A DNA stretch of 64,000 nucleotides, taken from contig NZ_VOAZ01000002.1 in assembly GCF_008369115.1 (NCBI RefSeq), positions 496,001 through 560,000 of the forward strand. Direction: 5' to 3'. Source of the DNA: Psychrobacter sp. ANT_WB68 (lineage in GTDB: Bacteria; Pseudomonadota; Gammaproteobacteria; Pseudomonadales; Moraxellaceae). A model generated the notes under the pieces. That model had not been told where the DNA came from. It was given only the letters and a program-made list of their open reading frames with translations, and ran no database searches. The position numbers and the translations under genes were made by a program. The stretch's first letter is position 1. Each line of letters starts with the position of its first letter. Below are positions 35,647 to 45,084 of this stretch, piece by piece.

Positions 35647-36945
35647 TTATTTAGGGCTAGATGACCAGACAGGCGAGCGGATAGTGCCCTGACCAGATTT
35701 ACCAAATGATTCGCCACCATTCAATGATTTAATGGTCAGTACGCCTTTACCACCTTGCTTTGAAGCGTAAACCACACGCTTACCATTGGGCGAAAAGCTT
35801 GGTGCTTCGTCAATACCGGTATTGCCCAAGTTGGCAGTAACCGCGCCGCCACTATTCATAATAGCAGCTGAGCGACCGCTTAAAAAAGCAATTTGTGAAC
35901 CGTCGCTACTGAACTGCGGGCTGGTGGCATAACCACTACTCGATACCTGAGTCGTACGCCCTGAGCCAAATTCATAACGATAGATCCGTGGTTTATTAAA
36001 TCCTGCACGGTCACTGACGAAGACAAAAGATTTACCATCAGGAGCGTAGCTTGGCTGTACTTCACTGCTTGGCCAATTGATGATACGTCGAGGCGTGCCG
36101 CCACTAGCGCTCATCTCGTAAATATCGGCACTGCCTTCAAAGCTGCTAGAAAACAGTATTTTGCTGCCATCTGGTGAAAATGATGGGCTGAGATTGCTAC
36201 CTGGGAATGGCGTTAATGGTGTCGCACCGCCGCCGCTCACGCTTTGTATATAGATAACAGGATAAGACTTATCGCGCTGGACTGAATAAGCGATGCGATT
36301 GCCGTCCGGTGACCAAGTAGGCGAGAAAATAGAACCTGCCACCTCTGTAATGGTTTTAGCATTTTCGCCATCAGCATCCATCACTTTTAAACGCGATACC
36401 TTCTCTTTTCCAGTACCGATTTCTTCGATATAGGCAATGCGTCCTGAGAAGTCACCGGGAATGCCCGTGATAAGCTCATATATTTTATCAGCGATAACAT
36501 GGCCTGCGTAACGCATGCTTTCTTTATTATTATCAGCCGTGAGGCTTTGTTTGCCTTCTATTACGCGCCCAGATTTAACATCAATGACTTCATAATCGGT
36601 GACTACTTTACCGCGATTACTGCGCGTACTGCCGACGACGAGATAAGGGATGCCCATGCTTTGCCAAACAGGTAGTGTGCCTGCTAACTCGCTACTACTG
36701 TGCGGCTGCTGCGGCAGGTTTTGACTGGTGAGCTTTAGCTCTGTTTTGCTCAAATCATTTAAGACAATAGATGATAAGGTAGCGTCACCGGCAAAGGGGA
36801 CAAAAGCCACTTGGTTTTGTTGTACCGGAATCTCATAATCCAACTCTAGAACGACGGGTGCGGCGAAGACGCTAGGAGCAAGCAGTAAGCTTGAGGTGCT
36901 GGCAAGTAAAGAGAGGCATAGTTTTTTATGGATGCGCATGACCAA
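35647..36945 (-). CDS. tolB: Tol-Pal system periplasmic beta-propeller protein TolB
   Basis: TolB links the Tol inner-membrane complex to Pal at the outer membrane. It has 432 residues. The first codon appears to be TTG at 36945, six bases after AGGAG; ATG 36939 is the alternative. A signal peptide ends near VFAAP. The N-terminal domain is followed by a six-bladed propeller with repeats of the form FSPDGxxIxFxS (SPTWSPDGNRIAYS, SPSFSPDGSKILFS, QPSYAPDGKSFVFVS, SPQFSSDGSQIAFLS, APSFSPNGKRVVYAS). It is the last gene of tolQRAB. pal, which normally follows, is absent here. Confidence 0.96.
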   Translation of the reverse strand: MVMRIHKKLCLSLLASTSSLLLAPSVFAAPVVLELDYEIPVQQNQVAFVPFAGDATLSSIVLNDLSKTELKLTSQNLPQQPHSSSELAGTLPVWQSMGIPYLVVGSTRSNRGKVVTDYEVIDVKSGRVIEGKQSLTADNNKESMRYAGHVIADKIYELITGIPGDFSGRIAYIEEIGTGKEKVSRLKVMDADGENAKTITEVAGSIFSPTWSPDGNRIAYSVQRDKSYPVIYIQSVSGGGATPLTPFPGSNLSPSFSPDGSKILFSSSFEGSADIYEMSASGGTPRRIINWPSSEVQPSYAPDGKSFVFVSDRAGFNKPRIYRYEFGSGRTTQVSSSGYATSPQFSSDGSQIAFLSGRSAAIMNSGGAVTANLGNTGIDEAPSFSPNGKRVVYASKQGGKGVLTIKSLNGGESFGKSGQGTIRSPVWSSSPK

Positions 36946-37073
36946 ATCGAACTCCTAGGTTGGGATAATAGTTTTTTATAGGCGGTAAACTACCGATAAC
37001 GGTAAGATAATATCGCAGTAGGGTTAAGTTACTTAAGGTAAAGTTAGCAATAATATTGTGTTAGAGCAACTGA

Positions 37074-38087
37074 TTAATTGCTGCCCTTAAACTGTATGGT
37101 AAAGGTAGGGTATTTAGGATCATCGGCATCAATCGGTAAGCTGCCGGTATTTAATACCGCTTGCTTAGCCGCTTCATTGACCGCGCTATCAGGGCCTGAG
37201 GCGGAGACGTTAATCACAGTGCCGCTAGCATTGACAGTGATGGTTAAGGTAGCACGCTGAGTCGAGCCCTTAGCTGCTATCGGCGGATTATAGTTGCGTT
37301 TGATGAGGTTGATAATCTCACTGTTACTGGCACCGCGGCTGCCGCTTGATGCCGAACGACTGCTACCTTTTGCCGTACTTGAGGTCGTCGCATCGCCAGA
37401 TAGGATTGATTGTCCATCATCTCCTAAGCTAAAGGTTTGGCCTGCGCTACCAGCACCACCGGTATTGATTTCTATATTTCGGTCGTTGGCCGTCGGGCGT
37501 TTAATCTTAGGGGGATTATCTTGTTTACTGCGAAAATCTCCAAGTCTTTTTTGTTCCTCAATAAGCTGTTGTCTTTTGTCTTGTTCAACTTGATCGTGCT
37601 CTTCTAGCACGGATTCATCTAGCTGCGCTGCCCACTCCGCCATATTACGCTCATAATCTTGATTTTGCTCAAGTAGGCGTTGGTGCTGCTCTTCGCTCAT
37701 GAGCATGGGGCGACCAGCAGAATCGTCAGAACGGGTAAAAACAGGCACACGCTGAGAATTTGGCTGAGTTGGATTGTCGTAGCTGACACTGCCGTCAAAA
37801 CTATTTTCTGGCATATTATTTGATGAGCCACTAGTACCGCTGTCGGCTTGCATGGCGCTGGCCGCCGCTGCACGATTGGCAAGTATCTGTCCTTGCATCT
37901 CAGCCAGTTGCTCAGGGGATATCATAATGGTTTCAATGGTGCCAGCGGTCTCAACTTCCATATTCTGATAAGAATAAATCAGTATGCCAATCACCAGACC
38001 ATGTGCCAGAAAACTGAGAAGCGTAGGCAAGGCTAGGCCGTTACCTTCAGGTTCGGTAGGCACATAAACGGTCGGCGCATTACGCAT
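37074..38087 (-). CDS. tolA: Tol-Pal system protein TolA
   Basis: This is an inner-membrane protein spanning the periplasm to contact TolB/Pal. ATG 38087 gives 337 residues; an in-frame TTG at 38102 is an alternative. One transmembrane helix (LPTLLSFLAHGLVIGILIYSY), then a polar helical region rich in Gln, Glu and Arg (LLEQNQDYERNMAEWAAQL, EQDKRQQLIEEQKRLG), then Ser/Gly-rich linkers. The C-terminal TonB/TolA-type domain holds IKRNYNPPIAAKGSTQRATLTITV and the final PTFTIQFKG. The central helix is shorter than in E. coli TolA (421 residues). It sits between tolR and tolB. Confidence 0.92.
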   Translation of the reverse strand: MRNAPTVYVPTEPEGNGLALPTLLSFLAHGLVIGILIYSYQNMEVETAGTIETIMISPEQLAEMQGQILANRAAAASAMQADSGTSGSSNNMPENSFDGSVSYDNPTQPNSQRVPVFTRSDDSAGRPMLMSEEQHQRLLEQNQDYERNMAEWAAQLDESVLEEHDQVEQDKRQQLIEEQKRLGDFRSKQDNPPKIKRPTANDRNIEINTGGAGSAGQTFSLGDDGQSILSGDATTSSTAKGSSRSASSGSRGASNSEIINLIKRNYNPPIAAKGSTQRATLTITVNASGTVINVSASGPDSAVNEAAKQAVLNTGSLPIDADDPKYPTFTIQFKGSN

Positions 38088-38177
38088 GACAATGATACTC
38101 AAAAACGTAAGACTGAAAAAAGAAATTCATCAAATTATCTACTTTATTATAACCAAATGAGCTAAGAGTGGGATCTG

Positions 38178-38636
38178 TTATAATGTAGGCGCGGGCAAAG
38201 GCGCCCCTGTTAATAACCCTACTTTTTGAATGCCTGCTTGTTGTAAGGTTGCCATCAGGGTCATGATGGCGCCATACTGATTGTTTTGATCGGCATTAAT
38301 CATCACTTGTAGAGGCTGAGCACCCGCTTCACTACTTTGATTTTGCAAATTTGATAAGGTATCAATCAGTTCCGGCTCACTAATTGGCAAGTCGATATTA
38401 TTTTCATAACTGATAAAAATCTCGCCACTGTCGGTTAAAGATACAATCACGGGTAGCTGGCTTTGGCTCATCGTATTGGTTTGCTCTTTTGGCAAATCAA
38501 CGTCGACGCCCGTAATTAGCATCGGTGCTGTGACCATAAATATAACCAGCAGCACCAACATCACGTCGATATAAGGAACAACGTTCATCTCCGCATTGAG
38601 CGCTTTTTTCTCACGGCGATAGGGGCTTTGTTTCAT
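38178..38636 (-). CDS. tolR: Tol-Pal system protein TolR
   Basis: This ExbD/TolR-family proton-channel subunit has 152 residues. The single transmembrane helix carries the key Asp in VVPYIDVMLVLLVIFMVTAPM, and the periplasmic domain includes VDVDLPKE and VMINADQNNQYGAIMTLMATLQQAGI. Its ATG overlaps the tolQ stop by four bases (ATGA), so the two are translationally coupled. It works with TolQ to energise TolA. Confidence 0.96.
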   Translation of the reverse strand: MKQSPYRREKKALNAEMNVVPYIDVMLVLLVIFMVTAPMLITGVDVDLPKEQTNTMSQSQLPVIVSLTDSGEIFISYENNIDLPISEPELIDTLSNLQNQSSEAGAQPLQVMINADQNNQYGAIMTLMATLQQAGIQKVGLLTGAPLPAPTL

Positions 38637-39367
38637 AGACCGGTTACCTGAGTGCTTTGATTCACTGATGGGTTTGCTTGCGTACTAGGCTGCGGATTGT
38701 CGATGCTGGTTTCGCGCTGTAGCATTCCTGTCATCTCGTCACAGAATAAAGCACGCGAATCGTATAGGCGGCTTGATTTGGCAGTAAAGTGGTTATAAGC
38801 CAATACAGCAGGAATAGCGGCAAATAAACCCATGGCGGTAGCAATCAAGGCTTCCGCAATACCGGGCGCAACGGTTGCTAAGGTCGCTTGCTCGCTTTGT
38901 GACAGTCCCAAGAACGCATTCATAATGCCCCAAACCGTACCAAATAAGCCGACATAAGGCGCTACCGAACCAATACTTGCCAGCGTCGTCAGTCCTGACT
39001 CTAACAATTGCTGCTGACGTCCCAATCCCACTCGAAGCTTACGTTCAACGCCATCGATGATGTCATCTTTAGGCTGGCGTTTCTTATGCATTCTTAAATA
39101 TTCAGAAAACCCGACATAAAAAATCTGCTCAAGCCCTTGGCGCTCAGGCGAACCTTGCACACCTTGATAAAGTTTAGCCAAGTCTTCTCCTGACCAAAAC
39201 CAAGTTTCAAACTGTTGGTCGAAGTTTTTGGCGGTACCGAGACGTGCACTCATACGAAAAATAATCACCCAGCTAAGCAACGAGGCTAATAATAACAATG
39301 CCATCACAATCTGTACCAATAGACTGGCTTGGGTGATAAGGTCGATAATATTTAATGATTCAGGCAT
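38633..39367 (-). CDS. tolQ: Tol-Pal system protein TolQ
   Basis: This MotA/TolQ/ExbB-family channel subunit has 244 residues and three transmembrane helices: VMALLLLASLLSWVIIF near the start, then two after the long cytoplasmic loop (IGSVAPYVGLFGTVWGIMNAF and ATAMGLFAAIPAVLAYNHF). It is the first gene of the tol operon here. ybgC, which often precedes it, is not next to it. The C-terminal tail is Ser/Gln/Asn-rich and somewhat longer than in E. coli (230). Confidence 0.96.
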   Translation of the reverse strand: MPESLNIIDLITQASLLVQIVMALLLLASLLSWVIIFRMSARLGTAKNFDQQFETWFWSGEDLAKLYQGVQGSPERQGLEQIFYVGFSEYLRMHKKRQPKDDIIDGVERKLRVGLGRQQQLLESGLTTLASIGSVAPYVGLFGTVWGIMNAFLGLSQSEQATLATVAPGIAEALIATAMGLFAAIPAVLAYNHFTAKSSRLYDSRALFCDEMTGMLQRETSIDNPQPSTQANPSVNQSTQVTGL

Positions 39368-39835
39368 GTGTTAGGCTCATGGGTAATGAATAATAATGGC
39401 TGTTAATAGGTAAGTGCTTATAAGTGCTCGGGGCAAGTAGGGATTTTCATGATAGGATGTTTTTCATGATAGGTTAATTCTGTTCCCCCGCCACAACCCG
39501 CTAGTGTACTGTTAAATGATGAAAAGGTCATTTATTATAGTGTTAAAGTGAAAAATGATAAACAGAAAGCTGCTGAAAAACTACAGGGGAGGGCAATAAT
39601 AAGACTGACTAATAGCTGAAACATTGGCCGCTTAAGAATCATTAATTGTGCTAAATTGCAGTTTTGTACCCGCAAGGCACGGGTAATGATTGAATTTACA
39701 CGCCAATTTCTCTAGAATGTTGCACTTTGTTACCGCTGCCTTTTGATAATGACGTCGCAATTCATTTGCTGACGTCATCTTTATTTTAGGCACCAATAAA
39801 TTTGTTTTTTCACTAGCAAGCTGGGCGCGACACTT
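39368..39835. other. Divergent promoter region between tolQ and the purine permease
   Basis: About 470 bases. No purine-riboswitch core or other known RNA structure was recognised. Confidence 0.4.
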
Positions 39836-41131
39836 ATGAATGCAATTGAACGCTATTTTGGAATCAATGGTGAAAACACCACGATCAAAACGGAAATCCT
39901 AGCCGGTATCACAACCTTTTTGACGATGGCTTACATCATCTTTGTGAACCCTAACGTGTTAGCAGAAGCGGGTATGGATAAAGGCGCTGTATTTGTTGCT
40001 ACTTGTTTAGCAGCGGCAGTGGGCTGCTTTATTATGGGTATCTACGCAAGATTGCCTGTCGCATTGGCACCTGGTATGGGACTAAACGCCTTTTTCACCT
40101 ATGGTGTGGTGCTCGGTATGGGCTATGCGTGGCAGACGGCATTAGGCGCGGTATTCTTATCGGGCTGCTTGTTTATCCTTTTAAGCTTATTTAAGATTCG
40201 TGAATGGATTATCAATGCTATTCCGACCAGCCTTAAACAAGGTATTGTCGCTGGTATCGGGGCATTTTTGGCCTTTATTGCCCTGCAAAGCTCTGGCATT
40301 ATCGTCGGCCGTGATGCGACATTGGTCATGCTGGGTGATATGACGTCATTTTCGCCTATGATGGCAGCGTTCGGCTTCTTTATTATCATTGGTTTGGTAT
40401 ATAAAAAAGTTCCTGGCGCGGTCACCATTGGTATTTTGCTTGTTACCTTAATCAGTCTAATCACTGGTCATACGCAGTTTACTGGCATCATGTCGACGCC
40501 GCCATCAATTGCACCAACACTGATGCAGCTTGATATTGCAGGCGCGTTTGATATTGGCATGATTAGTGTGATTTTTGCCTTCTTATTCGTTGATTTGTTT
40601 GATACCGCAGGCAGTTTGGTGGGTATCGCTAATAAAGCGGGCTTAATCGATAAAGACGGTAATATTCCCAATATGGACAAAGCACTGCTCGCTGATTCAA
40701 CGGCGACGGTTGCTGGTGCTATGTTGGGTACGTCATCGACGACCAGTTATATTGAAAGTGCGTCAGGGGTTGCCTCAGGTGGTCGTACGGGTTTGATGGC
40801 AGTGACTGTTGGTGTGCTATTTTTGCTCAGTATTTTCTTTGCCCCATTGGCCGGTATGATTCCTGCTTATGCAACCGCTGGCGCGATATTTTACGTATCC
40901 GTACTGATGCTATTTACTTTAAAAGACATCAACTGGGAAGACTTAACGGAAGCCGCGCCCGTCGCTGTCGTACTCTTATTGACACCGCTTACGTACTCTA
41001 TCGCTGATGGTATTGCGCTTGGATTTATTACCTTCACGGCGGTGAAGCTAATGACAGGTAAATTCTCTGAGATTACCATTCCTGTTTGGGTACTGACGGC
41101 TATTTTATTGGCTAAGTTGGTATTCCTATAA
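39836..41131 (+). CDS. NCS2 (AzgA-type) purine nucleobase permease
   Basis: The 431-residue protein has about 12-14 hydrophobic segments and resembles the AzgA/GhxP-GhxQ-AdeP-AdeQ branch, which imports adenine, guanine and hypoxanthine with protons. Landmarks are the start IERYFGINGENTTIKTEILAG, FLTMAYIIFVNP, RLPVALAPGMGLNAFFTY, the ALLADSTATVAGAMLGTSSTTSYIES region, and GGRTGLMAVTVG. The exact base cannot be told. The gene is monocistronic. Confidence 0.93.
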   Translation: MNAIERYFGINGENTTIKTEILAGITTFLTMAYIIFVNPNVLAEAGMDKGAVFVATCLAAAVGCFIMGIYARLPVALAPGMGLNAFFTYGVVLGMGYAWQTALGAVFLSGCLFILLSLFKIREWIINAIPTSLKQGIVAGIGAFLAFIALQSSGIIVGRDATLVMLGDMTSFSPMMAAFGFFIIIGLVYKKVPGAVTIGILLVTLISLITGHTQFTGIMSTPPSIAPTLMQLDIAGAFDIGMISVIFAFLFVDLFDTAGSLVGIANKAGLIDKDGNIPNMDKALLADSTATVAGAMLGTSSTTSYIESASGVASGGRTGLMAVTVGVLFLLSIFFAPLAGMIPAYATAGAIFYVSVLMLFTLKDINWEDLTEAAPVAVVLLLTPLTYSIADGIALGFITFTAVKLMTGKFSEITIPVWVLTAILLAKLVFL

Positions 41132-41165
41132 CTGGTATGGCTATACCCAGTTGAGTTTATACTAA

Positions 41166-41203
41166 ACCCTCCTTATCTATTAAATGGTAAGGAGGGTCTT
41201 TTT
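41166..41203 (+). terminator. Terminator of the purine permease gene
   Basis: ACCCTCCTTA and TAAGGAGGGT pair around a 12-base loop, then CTTTTT. It lies 34 bases after the stop. Confidence 0.9.
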
Positions 41204-41809
41204 ATGTTTAAAAGTAGGCAGCTGCTGTGAATGAATCCAAGTCATTGATTCAAAAAACAATTAAACATTAATAGTAAAGCTGTATTTATAACCAAGGCGT
41301 CATATTTAATATATTATCAATAAATAATTGTTTTTAAACAACATTCTGCTTGGTTAAAATAAGTAATAGCGTGCGTTTGACGCTTTTTTTATGCTACTAT
41401 GACCAAGCTAAGCGCATCACCTCAATCAACGCCGTAGAGGTTTTTCTTACAGTGAATTTGCGTCATATCAGATGACAGATGAGTGTTTATGAGAATCAAA
41501 CCCGAATCTGAGCATTACACTCCATTCACTACTAACAAGAAGAAGGCACTAATGCCGCTTAGCTGTTCGTTGTTGCCTTTATATTGTTAACGTAGCCCGT
41601 TTAACACTAAAAAGACCTACTTGATCGTTTCCAGCGCATGCTGGATTTTCTTGTTTTGTGATGGCGGTGTTGGGTATTTTGATTATTGCTGTATATATCC
41701 ATTCATAACTTTTATTTGATTTAACAATGGCTATGAATGTTATACAAAACGATCAGACTTCCTACCGTACCATTTATTATGGTTTTTAAACGATAGTTAT
41801 GGAGTTGTT
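41204..41809. other. Long putA upstream region with several short inverted repeats
   Basis: About 600 bases without a credible gene. It includes GAGTGT/ACACTC arms at 41481-41486 and 41517-41522, a GGCACTAATGCC hairpin near 41546, and CCAGC-GCAT-GCTGG at 41631-41644 followed by a T-rich run. The last could be a weak terminator or attenuator. The putA promoter must lie here. No known riboswitch was recognised. Confidence 0.5.
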
Positions 41810-44800
41810 ATGAACCCAGTAGAACAGTTTACCCCGCAAAAGCCGATTTTATTTAATCCGGTAGATTTGTTAGCGCCAGACTATATCAGCCAGCCAGCGG
41901 CCGAGCTTTATACCCGTATTTCACCGTTATATAGCGTGGATGAAGAGCGTTGGCTAACAGACTTATTGCCACTTGCCAAACCGACAGATAGCGAACGCGA
42001 AGCGGTTGCCACACAGACACGCCAGCTGGTCGAGCATGTACGTAATGATGGTAAAGCCGTGAAAATGGTTGATTCCTTATTACTTGAATATAGTCTTGAT
42101 ACCCAAGAAGGTATTCTGCTGATGAGTTTGGCAGAGGCATTGATTCGGGTGCCAGACAACTATACGGCTGATGCGCTGATTCATGACAAAATGAGTGTGG
42201 CTGATTGGAAAAAGCACATAAAAAATGACAATGGATTCATGGTCAATGCCTCGACGTGGGGTATGATGATGACTGGCCGTGTCGTCAGTATTGATAGTAA
42301 TACCACCGCTTCAGGATTTTTGGATCGTATGACCAAAAAGATGGGTGAGCCGGTCATTCGCAGTGCGATGCAAAAAGCCATGCGTATTATGGGTCATCAG
42401 TTTGTACTCGGCGAAACCATTGAAGGTGCCAATAAAAATAGCCAACCATATCGTAATAAAGGCTATACCTATTCATTCGATATGCTAGGTGAGGCGGCAA
42501 TTACTCATAGAGATGCGGAAAAATACTTCAATGACTATCTGCATGCTATTAAAGCGACTGCCAGTATTAAAGTTAAAGAGGGCATGCCAAAGCCGTCGGT
42601 ATCTATCAAGCTGTCGGCATTGCATCCGCGTTATGAAGCGACCCAAGAGGCCCAGGTCATGGGGCTATTGCGTCAACGCTGTTTACTATTAATTGAAGCG
42701 GCACGAGAGGTCAATGTTGATATCAGTATCGATGCCGAGGAAGCCGACCGTCTTGAGATTTCTTTAAAGCTATTTGAGTCTCTATACCGTGATAATTTAA
42801 CAGCCGGTTGGGACGGCTTAGGTATTGTGGTGCAAGGCTACTCTAAACGCGCGATTGCTATTTTAGCGTGGTTAGCGCGCTTGGCAACTGAGGTTGGCGA
42901 TCGTATTCCAGTACGTTTGGTCAAAGGGGCGTATTGGGATACTGAGATTAAATTGGCTCAGCAAAAAGGTCTGTCAGGCTATCCTGTTTGGACACGTAAA
43001 GAAGGTACAGATACTGCCTATCTTGCTTGCGCGCGCTTCTTATTATCAGATCATTTACGCGGACTCATCTGGCCGCAGTTTGCTACCCATAATGCGCACA
43101 CGTTAGCGTCGATTATGACCATGAGTGCGCATCGAGATTTTGAGTTTCAGCGTCTACACGGCATGGGCGATGCTCTTTATGATCATATCCTGCAAGCCTA
43201 TCAGATTCCGGTACGTATCTATGCACCGGTTGGCGCGCACAAAGACTTGTTGCCGTATTTGGTCCGTCGTTTACTTGAGAACGGTGCCAATAGCTCGTTT
43301 GTCCATCAGCTATTAGACAAGTCTTATCCAATTGATAAACTGACCGTGCATCCATACGATAAGTTATTGACCAACGATACCTTACACAATCCTGATATTC
43401 CATTGCCGTTAGATATCTACGGTAAGCGCCGTGCCAGTTTCGGTCCCAATATCTTTGTGGAGTCACAATGGCTACCGTTTAAGGATGCTATCGATAGCCA
43501 TCTACATAAGACGTGGTCAGCGACTTCTATTATCAATGGTAAAGCGGTTAACGACTATGAAGTCGATGGCGCTTCTCAACAACTTGAGTCGCAGACCGTA
43601 CGTGCACCTTGGAATCATGAAGTCATCGCTGGTGACGTAAAGTATGCCAATGCTGAATTGGCACTTCAAGCCATCGATGCGGCAGTTGCGGGACAAAGTG
43701 CATGGCAAGCAGTACCGGCAGCGCAGCGGGCTGCTATATTGCGTAGAGTGGCGGACTTGTATGAAGAAAACTATGCGGAACTGATGGCGCTATGCCAAAT
43801 TGAAGCTGGTAAAACCATGCAAGATGGTATTGATGAAATCAAAGAAGCGGTTGATTTTTGTCGCTTTTATGCCGACGAAGCAGAGCGTTTAGACACTGTA
43901 GTGCATGAGTTTACCGATTTGTCTGGTAAAGATTCTCGTCAAGTTTATAAAGCACGCGGTACTTTCGTATGTATCAGCCCTTGGAACTTTCCATTGGCTA
44001 TTTATACCGGTCAAATCGTGGCGGCACTAGCAGCGGGTAACACCGTCGTGGCTAAGCCTGCTGAACAAACGAGCTTAATTGCGCATTTCGCTGCCCAATT
44101 AATGTATCAAGCAGGTATACCGGCAGAAGCGTTACAGTTAGTAACGGGTGCAGGCGATGTTGGCGGTGCACTGACGGCAGCTGATAATATTGCAGGTGTT
44201 ATTTTTACGGGCTCAACACAAACCGCGCAGCGTATCAACCAAAGCTTAAACAATCATGTGCAAGCCAACGGCGAGCTGCCGGTCTTTATTGCTGAAACGG
44301 GCGGTCAAAATGCCATGATTGTTGACTCGACAGCATTGCCTGAACAAGTGGTTAAAGATGCTGTCTTATCTGCCTTTGGTTCGGCAGGTCAACGTTGTTC
44401 AGCGTGTCGTATATTATGCGTACAAGAAGAAGTCGCGGATGATTTAATCGAGTTACTGCAAGGTACTATGGCTGAGTTGATCGTTGGTAATCCACTGCAC
44501 GTAACAACAGATGTAGGTCCGGTGATTGATGCGGATGCCAAGCGCAGTCTAGAAGCTCATATCGAGCGTATGGCTGCTGAGCCAACGGCGACTATTTTGG
44601 CGCAGACACCTATGAGTGCCAGCTCGGTTGTCAGCCAAGAGCAATCTACCTTTGTATTGCCAACGGCGATCGAGGTAAAAAGCATTGATGTCATCGGTGG
44701 CGAGCATTTTGGTCCGATATTGCATGTACTGCGTTATCAAGCGACTGACCTCAATCAGCTTATTGATGCTATTAACGGTACCGGTTTTGGTTTGACTTTG

Positions 44801-45073
44801 GGTATTCATAGCCGTATTGAAAATATTGTCGAGCATATTGAACGCCGTGCGTTTGTCGGTAATACCTATATCAACCGTAACCAAATTGGTGCGGTCGTCA
44901 ACGTCCAGCCATTTGGCGGTTGTGGTCTCTCTGGTACGGGCCCGAAAGCAGGTGGTCCGCACTACGTGGCCCGTCTCATGCAGCTGCGCTCTGAGTCAAT
45001 GACTAATGAGCATAACAGCGCTGCAAACCAAAACAATACGACTGAATCACTCACTCAAACACAAATCGCATAA
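41810..45073 (+). CDS. putA: Bifunctional proline dehydrogenase / glutamate-semialdehyde dehydrogenase PutA, without the usual C-terminal domain
   Basis: PutA oxidises proline to P5C (FAD domain), then to glutamate (NAD domain). It has 1087 residues. There is no N-terminal ribbon-helix-helix DNA-binding domain, so it should not act as its own repressor. The FAD proline dehydrogenase barrel (about 180-500) shows SVKLSALHPRYE-like SIKLSALHPRYE, RLVKGAYWDTEIKLAQQ and FATHNAHTLASI. The aldehyde dehydrogenase domain (about 590-1055) has VCISPWNFPLAIYTGQ, FIAETGGQNAM (Glu), and nucleophile C863 in SAGQRCSACR. The protein ends shortly after GTGPKAGGPHYVARL in an Asn/Gln/Thr-rich tail. The ALDH-superfamily C-terminal domain that long PutAs carry is instead the next gene. 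Confidence 0.95.
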   Translation: MNPVEQFTPQKPILFNPVDLLAPDYISQPAAELYTRISPLYSVDEERWLTDLLPLAKPTDSEREAVATQTRQLVEHVRNDGKAVKMVDSLLLEYSLDTQEGILLMSLAEALIRVPDNYTADALIHDKMSVADWKKHIKNDNGFMVNASTWGMMMTGRVVSIDSNTTASGFLDRMTKKMGEPVIRSAMQKAMRIMGHQFVLGETIEGANKNSQPYRNKGYTYSFDMLGEAAITHRDAEKYFNDYLHAIKATASIKVKEGMPKPSVSIKLSALHPRYEATQEAQVMGLLRQRCLLLIEAAREVNVDISIDAEEADRLEISLKLFESLYRDNLTAGWDGLGIVVQGYSKRAIAILAWLARLATEVGDRIPVRLVKGAYWDTEIKLAQQKGLSGYPVWTRKEGTDTAYLACARFLLSDHLRGLIWPQFATHNAHTLASIMTMSAHRDFEFQRLHGMGDALYDHILQAYQIPVRIYAPVGAHKDLLPYLVRRLLENGANSSFVHQLLDKSYPIDKLTVHPYDKLLTNDTLHNPDIPLPLDIYGKRRASFGPNIFVESQWLPFKDAIDSHLHKTWSATSIINGKAVNDYEVDGASQQLESQTVRAPWNHEVIAGDVKYANAELALQAIDAAVAGQSAWQAVPAAQRAAILRRVADLYEENYAELMALCQIEAGKTMQDGIDEIKEAVDFCRFYADEAERLDTVVHEFTDLSGKDSRQVYKARGTFVCISPWNFPLAIYTGQIVAALAAGNTVVAKPAEQTSLIAHFAAQLMYQAGIPAEALQLVTGAGDVGGALTAADNIAGVIFTGSTQTAQRINQSLNNHVQANGELPVFIAETGGQNAMIVDSTALPEQVVKDAVLSAFGSAGQRCSACRILCVQEEVADDLIELLQGTMAELIVGNPLHVTTDVGPVIDADAKRSLEAHIERMAAEPTATILAQTPMSASSVVSQEQSTFVLPTAIEVKSIDVIGGEHFGPILHVLRYQATDLNQLIDAINGTGFGLTLGIHSRIENIVEHIERRAFVGNTYINRNQIGAVVNVQPFGGCGLSGTGPKAGGPHYVARLMQLRSESMTNEHNSAANQNNTTESLTQTQIA

Positions 45074-45084
45074 GGAGTAGCAAG

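Noticed and set aside
39368..39835. Purine riboswitch before the purine permease
   Set aside because: The conserved junction and loop sequences of purine riboswitches were not found.
43113..43466. 117-codon frame antisense to putA
   Set aside because: Shadow frame in a strongly conserved coding region; no start signal.
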